Assembly (NCBI RefSeq): GCF_040530035.1
Contig: NZ_JBEWCD010000001.1
Coordinates: 744,001-808,000, forward strand
DNA length: 64,000 bases
Direction: 5' to 3'
Origin: Roseibium sp. HPY-6
GTDB taxonomy: Bacteria; Pseudomonadota; Alphaproteobacteria; Rhizobiales; Stappiaceae
The translations under genes and the position numbers were made by a program. Each line of letters opens with the position of its first letter. The stretch's first letter is position 1. Of this stretch, positions 26,801 to 34,253 are shown piece by piece. The notes under the pieces are model-generated. The model worked only from the letters and a program-made list of their open reading frames with translations, did not search any database and had not been told where the DNA came from.

Positions 26801-29800
26801 CTCCTTCGAAGCGACGTTGGAAACACGCACCCAGATCCTTGCGGACGCCATCGACAACCGGACCACCGGCATCAGCGACGCACTGGAAGAAAAGACGCGC
26901 AATATCACCGATGTTCTGGCAGACCGCTCCGATGCCATCACCCTGCAGTTGGGTCAACGCATTGAGAACGCCGGCAACAACCTCGCCGAAAGGGCGACGG
27001 AAATCGGACAGACACTCTCCGATCGCGTTGATGGTGCGGCCGCATCCATGGCCGAAAAGGCGGAACTCCTGTCTGCCTCGATGACAAGCGGTACGGATCG
27101 CATCGACGAGACGCTTGATGCGCGTGCCCGTCAGATTTCCGAGACCCTGATTTCCAGAACGAAGGAAATTGCCAAGGCGTTTGTCGAAGGTCAGGACGAA
27201 ATGACGAGCGCGCTCGACAACCGCTTGTCCGAAGCCGGCAACGTGCTCGGTAAGCAGAGCGAACAACTCACAGATTCGCTGTCGGAGCGCATTGCGGAGA
27301 TCAACGTGTCGCTCGGCGCCAAGGTGTTTGAGGTTGCTGAAACGCTCGACAGCCGCGCAACACAGCTCGAAACGCTCCTGAATGAGCGCCTTGAGAGCAT
27401 TTCCGGCACGCTCACGGGCGAAAGCGAGCGCGCACGTGATATTCTGACGACCGTGATTTCGGAAGCCGGAGCAACCCTGTCGACGGAAAGCACCCGTCTT
27501 CGCGACGTCGTGCAGGAAGCCGTCGCCGCTGCGGTTCAGTCTCTTTCCGATGAACGCACCAAGACCGTCGATATCGTGGACACCGCCCTTAACCAGGCAA
27601 CCGAGAAGCTGGCTGGTGAAGGCGATCGGATGCGGCAGATTGTTCTAGGTTCTGTCGGCGAAGCCCGCGGCGTCCTTGTCGGCGAAAGCCAGAAGGCAGC
27701 CGACACGGTCAGCAACGCCATGCACCAGGCAACAGGCGCGATGTCCGGCGAAAGCGGCAAGATCCGTGAGCTGGTCTTGTCCGCAGTCAGCGACGCAGCA
27801 CGGGCCATGGCCGCAGAAAGCGAGAAGGCACGCACGCTTTACGCCGGTACGCTTGCAGAGTTCACGGGCTCGCTTACGGGCGAAAGCGAAAAGATCCGTG
27901 GCGATCTTTCAGGGCTCATCGCCGAGATCTCCGGCAACCTGTCTGCCGAAAGCGAGCAGGCGCGCCTGACCCTCACGAGCACGCTGGAAGAAATTCGCGG
28001 ACAGATGTCGAGCGAAGCCGGCATGGTCCGCGCTCGCGTCAACAGCGCAGTTTCCGAAGCCGCGGAACTTCTGGTTGGCCGGGGCAATGATGTCGCCAAC
28101 GAACTGCTCGAAAAGGCAACGGCGCTCAATGCGGCCTTCGGTGAGCGCTCCGGCGAACTCGCCCGGATTGTCGGCACGGACGGCAACGACCTCATCAATG
28201 CCATTGAAGCGCGCGCCAACGATCTTACGGGCCGCCTCTCCGAGGTGCACGGGGCAATCCTCGATGCCATTACCGTCAAAGGGCGCGACGTCACCGAGAC
28301 CTTTGCCCACACGGGTCTCGATGCCACGCGGAACCTCGTCGAAGCCGGCGACCGGATTATCGCCAGCATCAGCGAGCGCAGCGATCAGGCCGCAAGCCTG
28401 CTCACAGACACCAAGCGTCGTCTTGAGGCCGATGTCACCGACATTCTCAACAAGGTTGAGGAATCCAACGCCAACCTTCAGGGAATTGTTTCGGCGGCTG
28501 GGGAAAATCTCAACGAAGTCGAAGGCAATCTCGCCCGCCGGGCCGGCGAGTTCCGGTCCGCGGTCGATCGCGCGGTCCAGGAAACCAACCAGACGACGTC
28601 GCTTATCGACGAGCAGGTCTCCAACCTGCGCGATGTCACACAGACCACGCTTGCGGATATTCAGAACCTCACAAATCGCTTCGGCGACCAGTCCGAGGAG
28701 CTGACCCGCGCCGCACGCCATCTGGAAGACACAAATGCCTCCGTCGCAGGACGCGTTTCCGACCGCCGCACGGCGATCGAAGAAGTCGCGGACACTCTCC
28801 TGGCGAAGACGGAAGCAGTCGACTCGCTGATGCGGTCCTTCACTCAGACCCTGTCGGACACACTGGAATCTGCTGACGACCGCGCACGCGAAGCTGCAAA
28901 CATGCTTGGCGCGGCGGCAGAAGCAGCATCCAAACAGGTTGCCGAACAGTTCGAATCCATGCGCATGACCGCTGGAATGGAAGGGCAGAAAGCCCGCGAC
29001 GCTATCCGTTCGGCCCAGGACGACATCATTTCCGAAATGACCCGCACCGTCAGCGACGCGTCGGATCGTTTCAACGATGCGGCCGCCCGGATGCGCGATG
29101 TTGCCCGCGAGGTTCATCGCGAACTCGAGGCAACCCGCAGCGAATTGAAACAGGGTGTTCTGAACTTGCCGGACGAAGCGGAGGAGTCCTCCGCTGCGCT
29201 GCGCAAAGTGGTCAACGAACAGATCCGCGCTCTGACGGAACTCTCGGAGATTGTTGCCAAACAATCCAATTCGCTCGACATCTCGCGTCCGCAGGCCCAG
29301 GCGGCTGCCTCCGCAGCCCCTGCGCCTCAGCCTGCTCCACAAGCGAGCTATGTGCCGTCGGAGCCCGCACCGCAGCAGGCGGCTCCTGCCGCCGACCCGC
29401 GCCCGACGCAACAACGCCCGGTGGAAACCCGCCGCCAGCAGCCGGCACAGCCTCAGGGCGGTAATCCTGCAGGCAAGGGCTGGGTCGCCGATCTTCTGCG
29501 CAGAGCGTCCCGCGACGATGACGCAAGCGTCGACACGAGCATGGCACGCACGCCGTTACAGACGGTTGAAAGCCTGAATTCGCTGTCCGTCGATATTGCC
29601 CGCGCGATCGATCACGAGACCTTCATTGATCTTTGGAACCGGTATCGGGACGGAGAGCGGAATGTATTCACCCGCCGTCTCTACACACTCCAGGGACAGC
29701 AGACCTTTGACGAAATCCGTCAGAAATACTCGCGCGATCCGGAGTTCCGCACGGCTGTTGAACGCTACGTGTCGGACTTTGAACAGCTGCTGGCACAGGT

Positions 29801-29903
29801 GTCCAGAAACGATCGCGACAATATGCTGGGCCAGACATACCTGACATCCGATACCGGCAAGGTTTACACCATGCTCGCTCACGCCAGCGGGCGGCTCGAC
29901 TAA
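23817..29903 (+). CDS. gpr: GPR/RgsE-like giant polar-growth membrane protein
   Basis: A 2028-residue protein. Residues 1-95 are charged and low-complexity; two TM helices follow at about 107-130 (FWGALALSIVWAALGGSLFMS) and 149-172 (LLAAVGILVPIIFFFIMAMM). Residues about 175-285 are helical. From 286 to at least about 1540 the chain is an unbroken ladder of 11-residue repeats (see the repeat entry). A Pro/Ala/Gln-rich linker spans about 1825-1885, and a folded C-terminal domain ends the protein (WVADLLRRASRDDD...FIDLWNRYRDGERNVFTRRLY). Size, N-terminal TM anchor and apolipoprotein-like repeats match the growth pole ring protein of Agrobacterium (GPR) and its Sinorhizobium counterpart RgsE, needed for polar cell-wall growth. 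Assignment rests on architecture. GAGG lies 9 nt before the ATG. A strong terminator follows. Confidence 0.8.
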   Translation: MANPTKAKDPAEAALSAVEEALKLDFGGPDATFNFDENTSAATVSKEAETEPETKPQSSPQGTSSKEEQRSSRRRGRSNRPPAANDDRRNIGNLIYALQRRPSSAPFWGALALSIVWAALGGSLFMSAFSDKVVSFSDPQALFSSPEMLLAAVGILVPIIFFFIMAMMIWRAQEMRIVARGMTEVALRLAEPEDMAKESILSVGQAIRREVAAMGDGIERAIARASELEVLVHNEVSSLERSYNDNELKIRALIEELVSQRESIVINAERVRETIAGAHENFSSQLSSTSGELGETVDQASQRMIDAVNNRVAELTSTVDSRIESLGATLNASGNELVDNLTVRAEDYVSRLSLTGHELVDNLSETGATMWETLSARGNQVNERFAETANAFVETLSDRGTEINETLASSSTSVIATLNNKAEEFRSTLENTGVTVGDVITKRGEEINANLSLTSGRLIDTITTRTEELVTTVDTRVTNLDESLAATGSRVVESISERGQAVTDTISIRGAEIVETLSGRSTEVAEILRGTGESIVVDLSLRGGEIAAKLDETAGSLTQTISVRGGELAEKLDSISERIYTAISINGTELDERLTARSNEMATMLEQQTVGFRDTLESVSSQFAHGLGQQTDALTYKLAETGTQLAELIGSRGDRVANDITQVSGQIAETLEVRGGALHEGLTTRLSELETLVSDRGGQLIEAFGTKTLLLSEAMDSRLSTLDTTFATRIDTMDASLGNRIAEADSAIGGHAARLDAAIGGHAATLDASLTSHAAAIEASLSDRLGAVDATLGSRAAELDNSLGGHAAKIEASLGDRLAAIDATLAERAAAIDASIGDRGTALDASLGQRIASLDTALGERISAMDASLDQRYGAIDATLSDRISTMDTSLEHRFTSMDATLTDRISTLDASLEQRFASMDMSLGEKISFMDTTLESRFNSMDTSLGARVTTMDATLENRVSSMDRSMSERITTMDQALGSHINTLDLTLDQRTASFEATLETRTQILADAIDNRTTGISDALEEKTRNITDVLADRSDAITLQLGQRIENAGNNLAERATEIGQTLSDRVDGAAASMAEKAELLSASMTSGTDRIDETLDARARQISETLISRTKEIAKAFVEGQDEMTSALDNRLSEAGNVLGKQSEQLTDSLSERIAEINVSLGAKVFEVAETLDSRATQLETLLNERLESISGTLTGESERARDILTTVISEAGATLSTESTRLRDVVQEAVAAAVQSLSDERTKTVDIVDTALNQATEKLAGEGDRMRQIVLGSVGEARGVLVGESQKAADTVSNAMHQATGAMSGESGKIRELVLSAVSDAARAMAAESEKARTLYAGTLAEFTGSLTGESEKIRGDLSGLIAEISGNLSAESEQARLTLTSTLEEIRGQMSSEAGMVRARVNSAVSEAAELLVGRGNDVANELLEKATALNAAFGERSGELARIVGTDGNDLINAIEARANDLTGRLSEVHGAILDAITVKGRDVTETFAHTGLDATRNLVEAGDRIIASISERSDQAASLLTDTKRRLEADVTDILNKVEESNANLQGIVSAAGENLNEVEGNLARRAGEFRSAVDRAVQETNQTTSLIDEQVSNLRDVTQTTLADIQNLTNRFGDQSEELTRAARHLEDTNASVAGRVSDRRTAIEEVADTLLAKTEAVDSLMRSFTQTLSDTLESADDRAREAANMLGAAAEAASKQVAEQFESMRMTAGMEGQKARDAIRSAQDDIISEMTRTVSDASDRFNDAAARMRDVAREVHRELEATRSELKQGVLNLPDEAEESSAALRKVVNEQIRALTELSEIVAKQSNSLDISRPQAQAAASAAPAPQPAPQASYVPSEPAPQQAAPAADPRPTQQRPVETRRQQPAQPQGGNPAGKGWVADLLRRASRDDDASVDTSMARTPLQTVESLNSLSVDIARAIDHETFIDLWNRYRDGERNVFTRRLYTLQGQQTFDEIRQKYSRDPEFRTAVERYVSDFEQLLAQVSRNDRDNMLGQTYLTSDTGKVYTMLAHASGRLD
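24672..28433 (+). repeat. uninterrupted 33-bp (11-residue) coding repeat, 114 units
   Basis: Each unit begins with an aliphatic residue (L/I/V/M) and has a second hydrophobic position seven residues on, as in LSDRISTMDTS and LTDRISTLDAS. Register is exact: the leading aliphatic codons at 24672, 25299, 26025 and 28401 are 19, 22 and 72 whole units apart. Three consensus zones follow in order: LSxRGxEIxET types, then LxxRxxxMDAS types (most regular about 26025-26800), then 22-residue pairs such as LTGESEKIRGD with LSGLIAEISGN. Hendecads predict right-handed or nearly straight helical bundles. Confidence 0.9.
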
Positions 29904-29922
29904 GCCGATCAGCGATGAAACG

Positions 29923-29949
29923 AAAAGGCGGCCTTAGGCCGCCTTTTTT
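29923..29949 (+). terminator. Rho-independent terminator of the GPR-like gene
   Basis: AAAAGGCGGCC at 29923-29933 pairs with GGCCGCCTTTT at 29937-29947 around TTA, ending in T6. It lies 20 nt after the stop. Confidence 0.92.
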
Positions 29950-30086
29950 GTGCGCCGGGACAAGAGCCCGCCGAGGCCTATAAATGCGCCGAAAAATTTG
30001 GCACAGAGCGGTTTGATTGAGCGTAGCAGGACATGAGCTGAGATGGTGCGTTCAGCATCGGTTTTCTGTCTGTTGCAAGGCTCTTG

Positions 30087-30617
30087 TCAGCTCTTGGGGG
30101 CTTGCCCTTCGGCCAGGTTATCGCGGATGCGCTGCGCAATTGCCAGAAATCCGTATATGTCGTCTTCGGTGAGGCCTTTCAGCATTTTGCGCTCGACCGC
30201 CAACAACTTGGGCCCAAGATCGGCATAAACCGTCCGGCCTTTTCCTGACAATTGCAGAAGATAACTCCTGCCGTCTTCAGAATTTGTCTCGCGTATGAGG
30301 TAACCGCGCTCTTCCATGCGTTTCACCGCACGGCTGACAACAACCTTGTCCATACTGGACCGGGCCACGATTTCGCTTGCCTGAAGACCGGCCGACGCCG
30401 CGCCGAGGATCGCCATGGTCCGCCATTCCGCCGGCATCATCCCGTAGTCACGCTGATAGACTGCCGAAAGCGCGCTGGTGACATCGGAATAAAAAACGCG
30501 CACGAGGTAGGGAAAGAACCTTTCGAGCACGAAGCCGGAGCCCGTCTCGTCCGGCATTGAATGGCGTTCTGACGATTGCGCAGCTACTTCGGCACTCGAT
30601 TGTTCAGATTTGGTCAT
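30087..30617 (-). CDS. MarR-family transcriptional regulator
   Basis: A 176-residue regulator with a MarR winged helix: WRTMAILGAASAGLQASEIVARSSMDKVVVSRAVKRMEERGYLIRETNSEDGRSYLLQLSGKGR (described here by its segments AILG, ASEIVARSSMD, VSRAVKRME and SEDGRS) flanked by dimerisation helices. I use ATG 30617 (MTKSEQSS); GTG 30623 two codons upstream is an alternative. The N-terminal 25 residues are a polar extension. It is divergent from a TRAP transporter operon, and a palindrome of the MarR type lies inside that operon's promoter (30667-30684). It probably represses the transporter until a ligand, likely the transported acid or a metabolite, binds. Confidence 0.88.
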   Translation of the reverse strand: MTKSEQSSAEVAAQSSERHSMPDETGSGFVLERFFPYLVRVFYSDVTSALSAVYQRDYGMMPAEWRTMAILGAASAGLQASEIVARSSMDKVVVSRAVKRMEERGYLIRETNSEDGRSYLLQLSGKGRTVYADLGPKLLAVERKMLKGLTEDDIYGFLAIAQRIRDNLAEGQAPKS

Positions 30618-30660
30618 CGGCACTCAATCAGTTTCAGGAAATGGCACCCCGATTTTAAGA

Positions 30661-30688
30661 TTGACTTAGTTTCATATGCAACTATTTT
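30661..30688 (+). promoter_or_regulatory. sigma70-like promoter with embedded MarR-type palindrome
   Basis: TTGACT at 30661-30666 and TATTTT at 30683-30688 with 16 bp between them. The spacer and its edges form TAGTTTCATATGCAACTA (30667-30684), an 18-bp palindrome with a single mismatched pair. The geometry fits repression of the TRAP genes by the divergent MarR protein. Confidence 0.6.
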
Positions 30689-30761
30689 CGGGAAGCGCAA
30701 GCTGAATACCACTCTAATTGGTGAAAATCACCGGTCAGCCTGCAAACGGGAGGAGGAATCC

Positions 30762-31790
30762 GTGAAACAAATCAAGTGTCTTTCGATTCTGGCTGGCTTG
30801 ACGGCAACGGCCCTCGCCGGATTTGTCGCAACATCACAGGCGGATGAATTGGTTCTGTCGTCCTGGCTGCCCCCCAAACATCCGATTGTCACTGGCGTCA
30901 TGGAGCCCTGGGCTGACCAGGTTGCCAAGGCAACAGAAGGCCGTGTGACCGTACGGATCCTGCCCAAACCGCTTGGACCGCCTCCGGCACATTACGACCT
31001 CGCTGCCGACGGCGTCGCCGATATCACCTATGGACTGCACTCCTTCACGCGCGATGACCGTTTCCTGCGCTCGCGCATAGGCCAGTTCTCTTTCATCGCC
31101 GATACGGCGACCGACGGGTCAAAGGCTTACTGGGACGTTTACGCCGGAAAGCTGAACGCTCAGGACGAACATGAAGGCACCAAGCTGCTTGGTCTCTGGA
31201 TTCACGGCCCGGGCATGTTCCACAACAACCAGCGAAAGATTGACACACCGGAGGATTTCTCCGGTCTGAAAATCCGCACACCGGGCGGCTATATTGCCGA
31301 CCTGTCGCAGGATCTCGGTATCACGACACAATTCATGGGGCCGGGCGAAGTCTATGAGAAGCTGTCCCGCGGTGTGATCGACGGCGTCACTTTCCCGATG
31401 GAAGCGCTTCAGGCGTTCAAGCTGACCGACTACGTCAAGTCCTCCATGAAAGTGCCGGGCGGCATCTACAACACGTCCTGGTTCATGGTGATGAACGAAG
31501 ATGTCTGGGATGGACTTTCCGACGAGGACAAGGCGGCCATCGAAGAGGTATCCGGAGCTGCGCTTGCAGAACTTGCCGGCAACGTCTGGGATGGCGCCGA
31601 CACACGCGGCGCGGCTTACATCTCCGACAAGAACCTGGAAGTCTATGACGCACCTGCTCCCGTTCTCCAAAAGATCAGGGAACTGGCGGCAAAACACGAA
31701 GCCAGCTGGGCCGACGCGGTGTCAGAAACCGGCTTTGACGGTGCCGCCGCACTTTCCGAACTGCGTTCACAAACCGGCATCAGCAACTGA
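30762..31790 (+). CDS. TRAP transporter substrate-binding protein (DctP family)
   Basis: A 342-residue periplasmic binding protein. The start is GTG 30762 behind a GGAGGAGG ribosome site, giving a Sec signal peptide (SILAGLTATALAGFVATSQA, cleavage about residue 27). The DctP fold is visible in LVLSSWLPPKHPIVTGVMEPWADQVAKATEGRVTVRI, FSGLKIRTPGGYIADL (the arginine that binds the substrate carboxylate lies in LKIRTP) and MPMEALQAFKLTDYV. It binds an organic acid for the permease encoded by the next two genes. The stop overlaps the DctQ start. The substrate is not known. Confidence 0.92.
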   Translation: MKQIKCLSILAGLTATALAGFVATSQADELVLSSWLPPKHPIVTGVMEPWADQVAKATEGRVTVRILPKPLGPPPAHYDLAADGVADITYGLHSFTRDDRFLRSRIGQFSFIADTATDGSKAYWDVYAGKLNAQDEHEGTKLLGLWIHGPGMFHNNQRKIDTPEDFSGLKIRTPGGYIADLSQDLGITTQFMGPGEVYEKLSRGVIDGVTFPMEALQAFKLTDYVKSSMKVPGGIYNTSWFMVMNEDVWDGLSDEDKAAIEEVSGAALAELAGNVWDGADTRGAAYISDKNLEVYDAPAPVLQKIRELAAKHEASWADAVSETGFDGAAALSELRSQTGISN

Positions 31791-32302
31791 TGATGTCGTC
31801 AGAACCTGACACCTCCGCTTCGCGCCGGTTCCGGGGTATCCGGCGCGGAGCAACATTTCTACTCGGTTTTGCCTGTTTGCTTGTACTCGTGGCCATGATC
31901 GGCCTCACCTGCCTGGACGTTGTTGCGCGGTATCTCTTCAACAGCCCCGTAAACGGCGCCTACGAACTGACTCAGCTGCTCCTGGCATCGCTGATTTTCC
32001 TTGCCTTGCCGCTCACAACGGCGGCCGGCGAGCACATTGAAGTGGAACTGCTTGACGGCCTGAAGAGCAATATTCTGAAAGTTTTTGGCGCGGCCTGTGC
32101 CGGGATCGCGACTGTCGCTGTCTTTGCAGTTGTTTCGCTCGAACTCGCTGAGCATGCCGAAAAACTGCAGCGGCGCGAACAGGTTACAGATTCCCTTGAA
32201 ATCCCACTTTATCTGATCGGCTGGCTCGGGACGGCGTCTTTCACCGTATCTGCGATCGCAGCGATCTTCTGGACGCTCCGGCGTTTGCGCGAAAAGGCCT
32301 GA
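31790..32302 (+). CDS. TRAP transporter small permease (DctQ family)
   Basis: A 170-residue inner-membrane protein with four TM segments (about 21-43, 57-75, 91-115, 135-156), including LDVVARYLFNSPVNGAYELTQLLLASLIFLALPL, whose VARYLFNSPVNGAYEL motif is typical of DctQ. It couples the binding protein to the large permease. The start ATG 31790 overlaps the dctP stop by one base, and a second ATG follows directly at 31793. It is 3 nt from the next gene. Confidence 0.9.
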   Translation: MMSSEPDTSASRRFRGIRRGATFLLGFACLLVLVAMIGLTCLDVVARYLFNSPVNGAYELTQLLLASLIFLALPLTTAAGEHIEVELLDGLKSNILKVFGAACAGIATVAVFAVVSLELAEHAEKLQRREQVTDSLEIPLYLIGWLGTASFTVSAIAAIFWTLRRLREKA

Positions 32303-32305
32303 CAC

Positions 32306-33613
32306 GTGCTTGAAGCCCTGATTGGTTTTGTTGCTCTCTTCGGCCTCGTGCTGCTGCGTGTACCAATTGCCGTTGCAATGATCATTGTCGGAACGGCTGG
32401 CTTTGCAGCCCTGCGCAACTGGAACGCGGCCCTGAACCTTCTCGGCAACGCCGCCTTCGACACGGGCCTGTCCTATACGCTCTCCGTGATCCCACTGTTC
32501 ATACTGATGGGTAATCTCCTGACGATTTCCGGTGTCAGTCAGTCGCTTTTCAGCACGGCCCACAGCCTGTTGCACCGCATGCGCGGTGGCCTTGCCATGG
32601 CCTCCATTGTCGCTTGCGGAGGATTTTCAGCGGTATGCGGATCTTCGCTCGCGACGGCGGCAACAATGTCCAAGGTCGCCATGCCGTCAATGCGCAAGGC
32701 AGGATATTCTGATAGCCTTGCAACCGGCTCAATCGCCGCCGGCGGCACGCTCGGCATCCTGATCCCGCCGAGCGTGATCCTGATCATCTACGGCCTCCTG
32801 ACGGAAGCCGATATCGGCAAACTCTTCATCGCCGGGATCATTCCGGGCCTGCTAGGCGTCCTTTTCTATCTGGCCGCTGTCTATGTGACCGTGCGTTTGA
32901 AACCCGCGCTCGCCCCGTCCGAGCACGACGACATTGCGCTGGACCGCAAGGATGTCTGGGGTGTGCTGGCTGTCCTCGGCCTCTTTGCCGTCATCATGAT
33001 CGGCATTTACGGTGGGTTCTTTACACCGACGGAAGCGGCGGCGATTGGGGCAGCAACCGCACTGCTCATTGCTTTCCTGTCCGGCGGTCTGACCTTTGAG
33101 AAGCTCTTCACGGCAGGCCTCAACTGCGCCAAAACAACAGCGATGATCTTCGCCATTATCATCGGAGCGGAGGTGTTCTCAAACTTCATCAGCTATGCCG
33201 GTGTTCCCGATGCCCTGCTTGCGTTCGTGCAGTCGCTGGACGTCAATGCCTATGTCGTGATGTTCGTGCTGGTGCTGATCTACATCCTGCTCGGAGCGGT
33301 TCTGGAAAGCCTGTCGATGATCCTGCTGACAGTCCCGGTGTTCTTTCCGCTGGTCACGTCACTTGATTTCGGCACCGGTCCCTTGAGCGACCCGGACATG
33401 GTTCTGATCTGGTTTGGAATTGTCGTTGTCGTGGTCACCGAGATCAGCCTCATCTCCCCGCCGATCGGCCTCAATGTCTTCGTATTGCGCTCCGTGCTCA
33501 CCGACATACCGCTTCGCACTATTTTCGCAGGCGTCCTCCCCTTCTGGGCGGCAGACATCCTGCGCCTGGCCCTGTTGATCGCGGTGCCGGGACTGTCGTT
33601 GATGTTGCTTTGA
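32306..33613 (+). CDS. TRAP transporter large permease (DctM family)
   Basis: A 435-residue permease with about 12 TM segments. Family motifs include FAVCGSSLATAATMSKVAMPSMRKAGYSDSLATGSIAAGGTLGILIPPSVILIIYG (segments FAVCGSS and GTLGILIPPS are the diagnostic ones). It catalyses sodium- or proton-coupled uptake of the substrate delivered by the DctP protein. It starts at GTG 32306, three bases after the DctQ stop, which indicates translational coupling. It ends 9 nt from the convergent Mla-type operon. Confidence 0.93.
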   Translation: MLEALIGFVALFGLVLLRVPIAVAMIIVGTAGFAALRNWNAALNLLGNAAFDTGLSYTLSVIPLFILMGNLLTISGVSQSLFSTAHSLLHRMRGGLAMASIVACGGFSAVCGSSLATAATMSKVAMPSMRKAGYSDSLATGSIAAGGTLGILIPPSVILIIYGLLTEADIGKLFIAGIIPGLLGVLFYLAAVYVTVRLKPALAPSEHDDIALDRKDVWGVLAVLGLFAVIMIGIYGGFFTPTEAAAIGAATALLIAFLSGGLTFEKLFTAGLNCAKTTAMIFAIIIGAEVFSNFISYAGVPDALLAFVQSLDVNAYVVMFVLVLIYILLGAVLESLSMILLTVPVFFPLVTSLDFGTGPLSDPDMVLIWFGIVVVVVTEISLISPPIGLNVFVLRSVLTDIPLRTIFAGVLPFWAADILRLALLIAVPGLSLMLL

Positions 33614-33622
33614 GGCTGATTT

Positions 33623-34225
33623 CTAAACGTTCCGGAGCGTCCAGGCGGCCATTTCAGCGAAGACACGGTCGGCGGAGTTGTTCATGGCTTCAACGGCCTT
33701 GTCGACCGATGAACTTCCGGCCGGTGTTTCGGCGCGGAAGACTTTCGTCGCGACGGTCCGGCCATTCCGGTCGTTCACGACACGGGCGGAAATTTCGACA
33801 ACACCCCGGTTCCCCGAGACTTGAAGCTCGAATGCGCGTATTTCGGTCTGGAGCTGATAATCGATCAGAAGGCCGTCACCAGGGAGCCCGACGCCGCGCA
33901 ACCGCCCCGTATTCTGCAGCGTTTCCTGGAGCTTTATCTGCACGACATTCGGCAACGTGTCCGCCCAGGCGGATTTGGGATAGTAGCTGTAGATGGGCCC
34001 GTCATCGACGACGGCGATGTAGCTGGTATCGAGTGCCTTCAGTGCACGTGGCGGCGCGACAAGAACCTGTACGCGGCTTGAACGGCCTCTGAGGCCTTCA
34101 ACATCAGCCGAAGTCAGACTGTAGAAAGCCGAAGGCGCTGTACTGGAACACCCGGCAACCGCTGCCCCGAGGCCGAGAACGCTTAGAACGCCCCGGCGGG
34201 TCATGTTGGTCGTTGCCTTCGTCAT
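33623..34225 (-). CDS. PqiC-like auxiliary lipoprotein of the Mla-type transporter
   Basis: A 200-residue lipoprotein: a twin-arginine-looking n-region (TRRG), a hydrophobic stretch and the lipobox AAVAGC with lipidated Cys26. The mature part (VQVLVAPPRALKALDTSYIAVVDDGPIYSYYPKSAWADTLPNVVQIKL in pieces: APPRAL, YSYYPKSAWADTLP) matches the ABC-type transport auxiliary lipoprotein family (PqiC/YmbA-like). It is the last gene of the operon after the MCE-domain gene (28-nt gap) and probably anchors the lipid-transport bridge at the outer membrane. Confidence 0.85.
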   Translation of the reverse strand: MTKATTNMTRRGVLSVLGLGAAVAGCSSTAPSAFYSLTSADVEGLRGRSSRVQVLVAPPRALKALDTSYIAVVDDGPIYSYYPKSAWADTLPNVVQIKLQETLQNTGRLRGVGLPGDGLLIDYQLQTEIRAFELQVSGNRGVVEISARVVNDRNGRTVATKVFRAETPAGSSSVDKAVEAMNNSADRVFAEMAAWTLRNV

Positions 34226-34253
34226 GCGCCACTGCCCTTAATTCTTTTCTTTA

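Noticed and set aside
27909..29414. 501-residue minus-strand frame over the GPR-like gene
   Set aside because: Antisense of the helical repeats; its composition (Arg, Cys, Gly-rich) is typical of a GC-rich shadow frame and no start site or family supports it.
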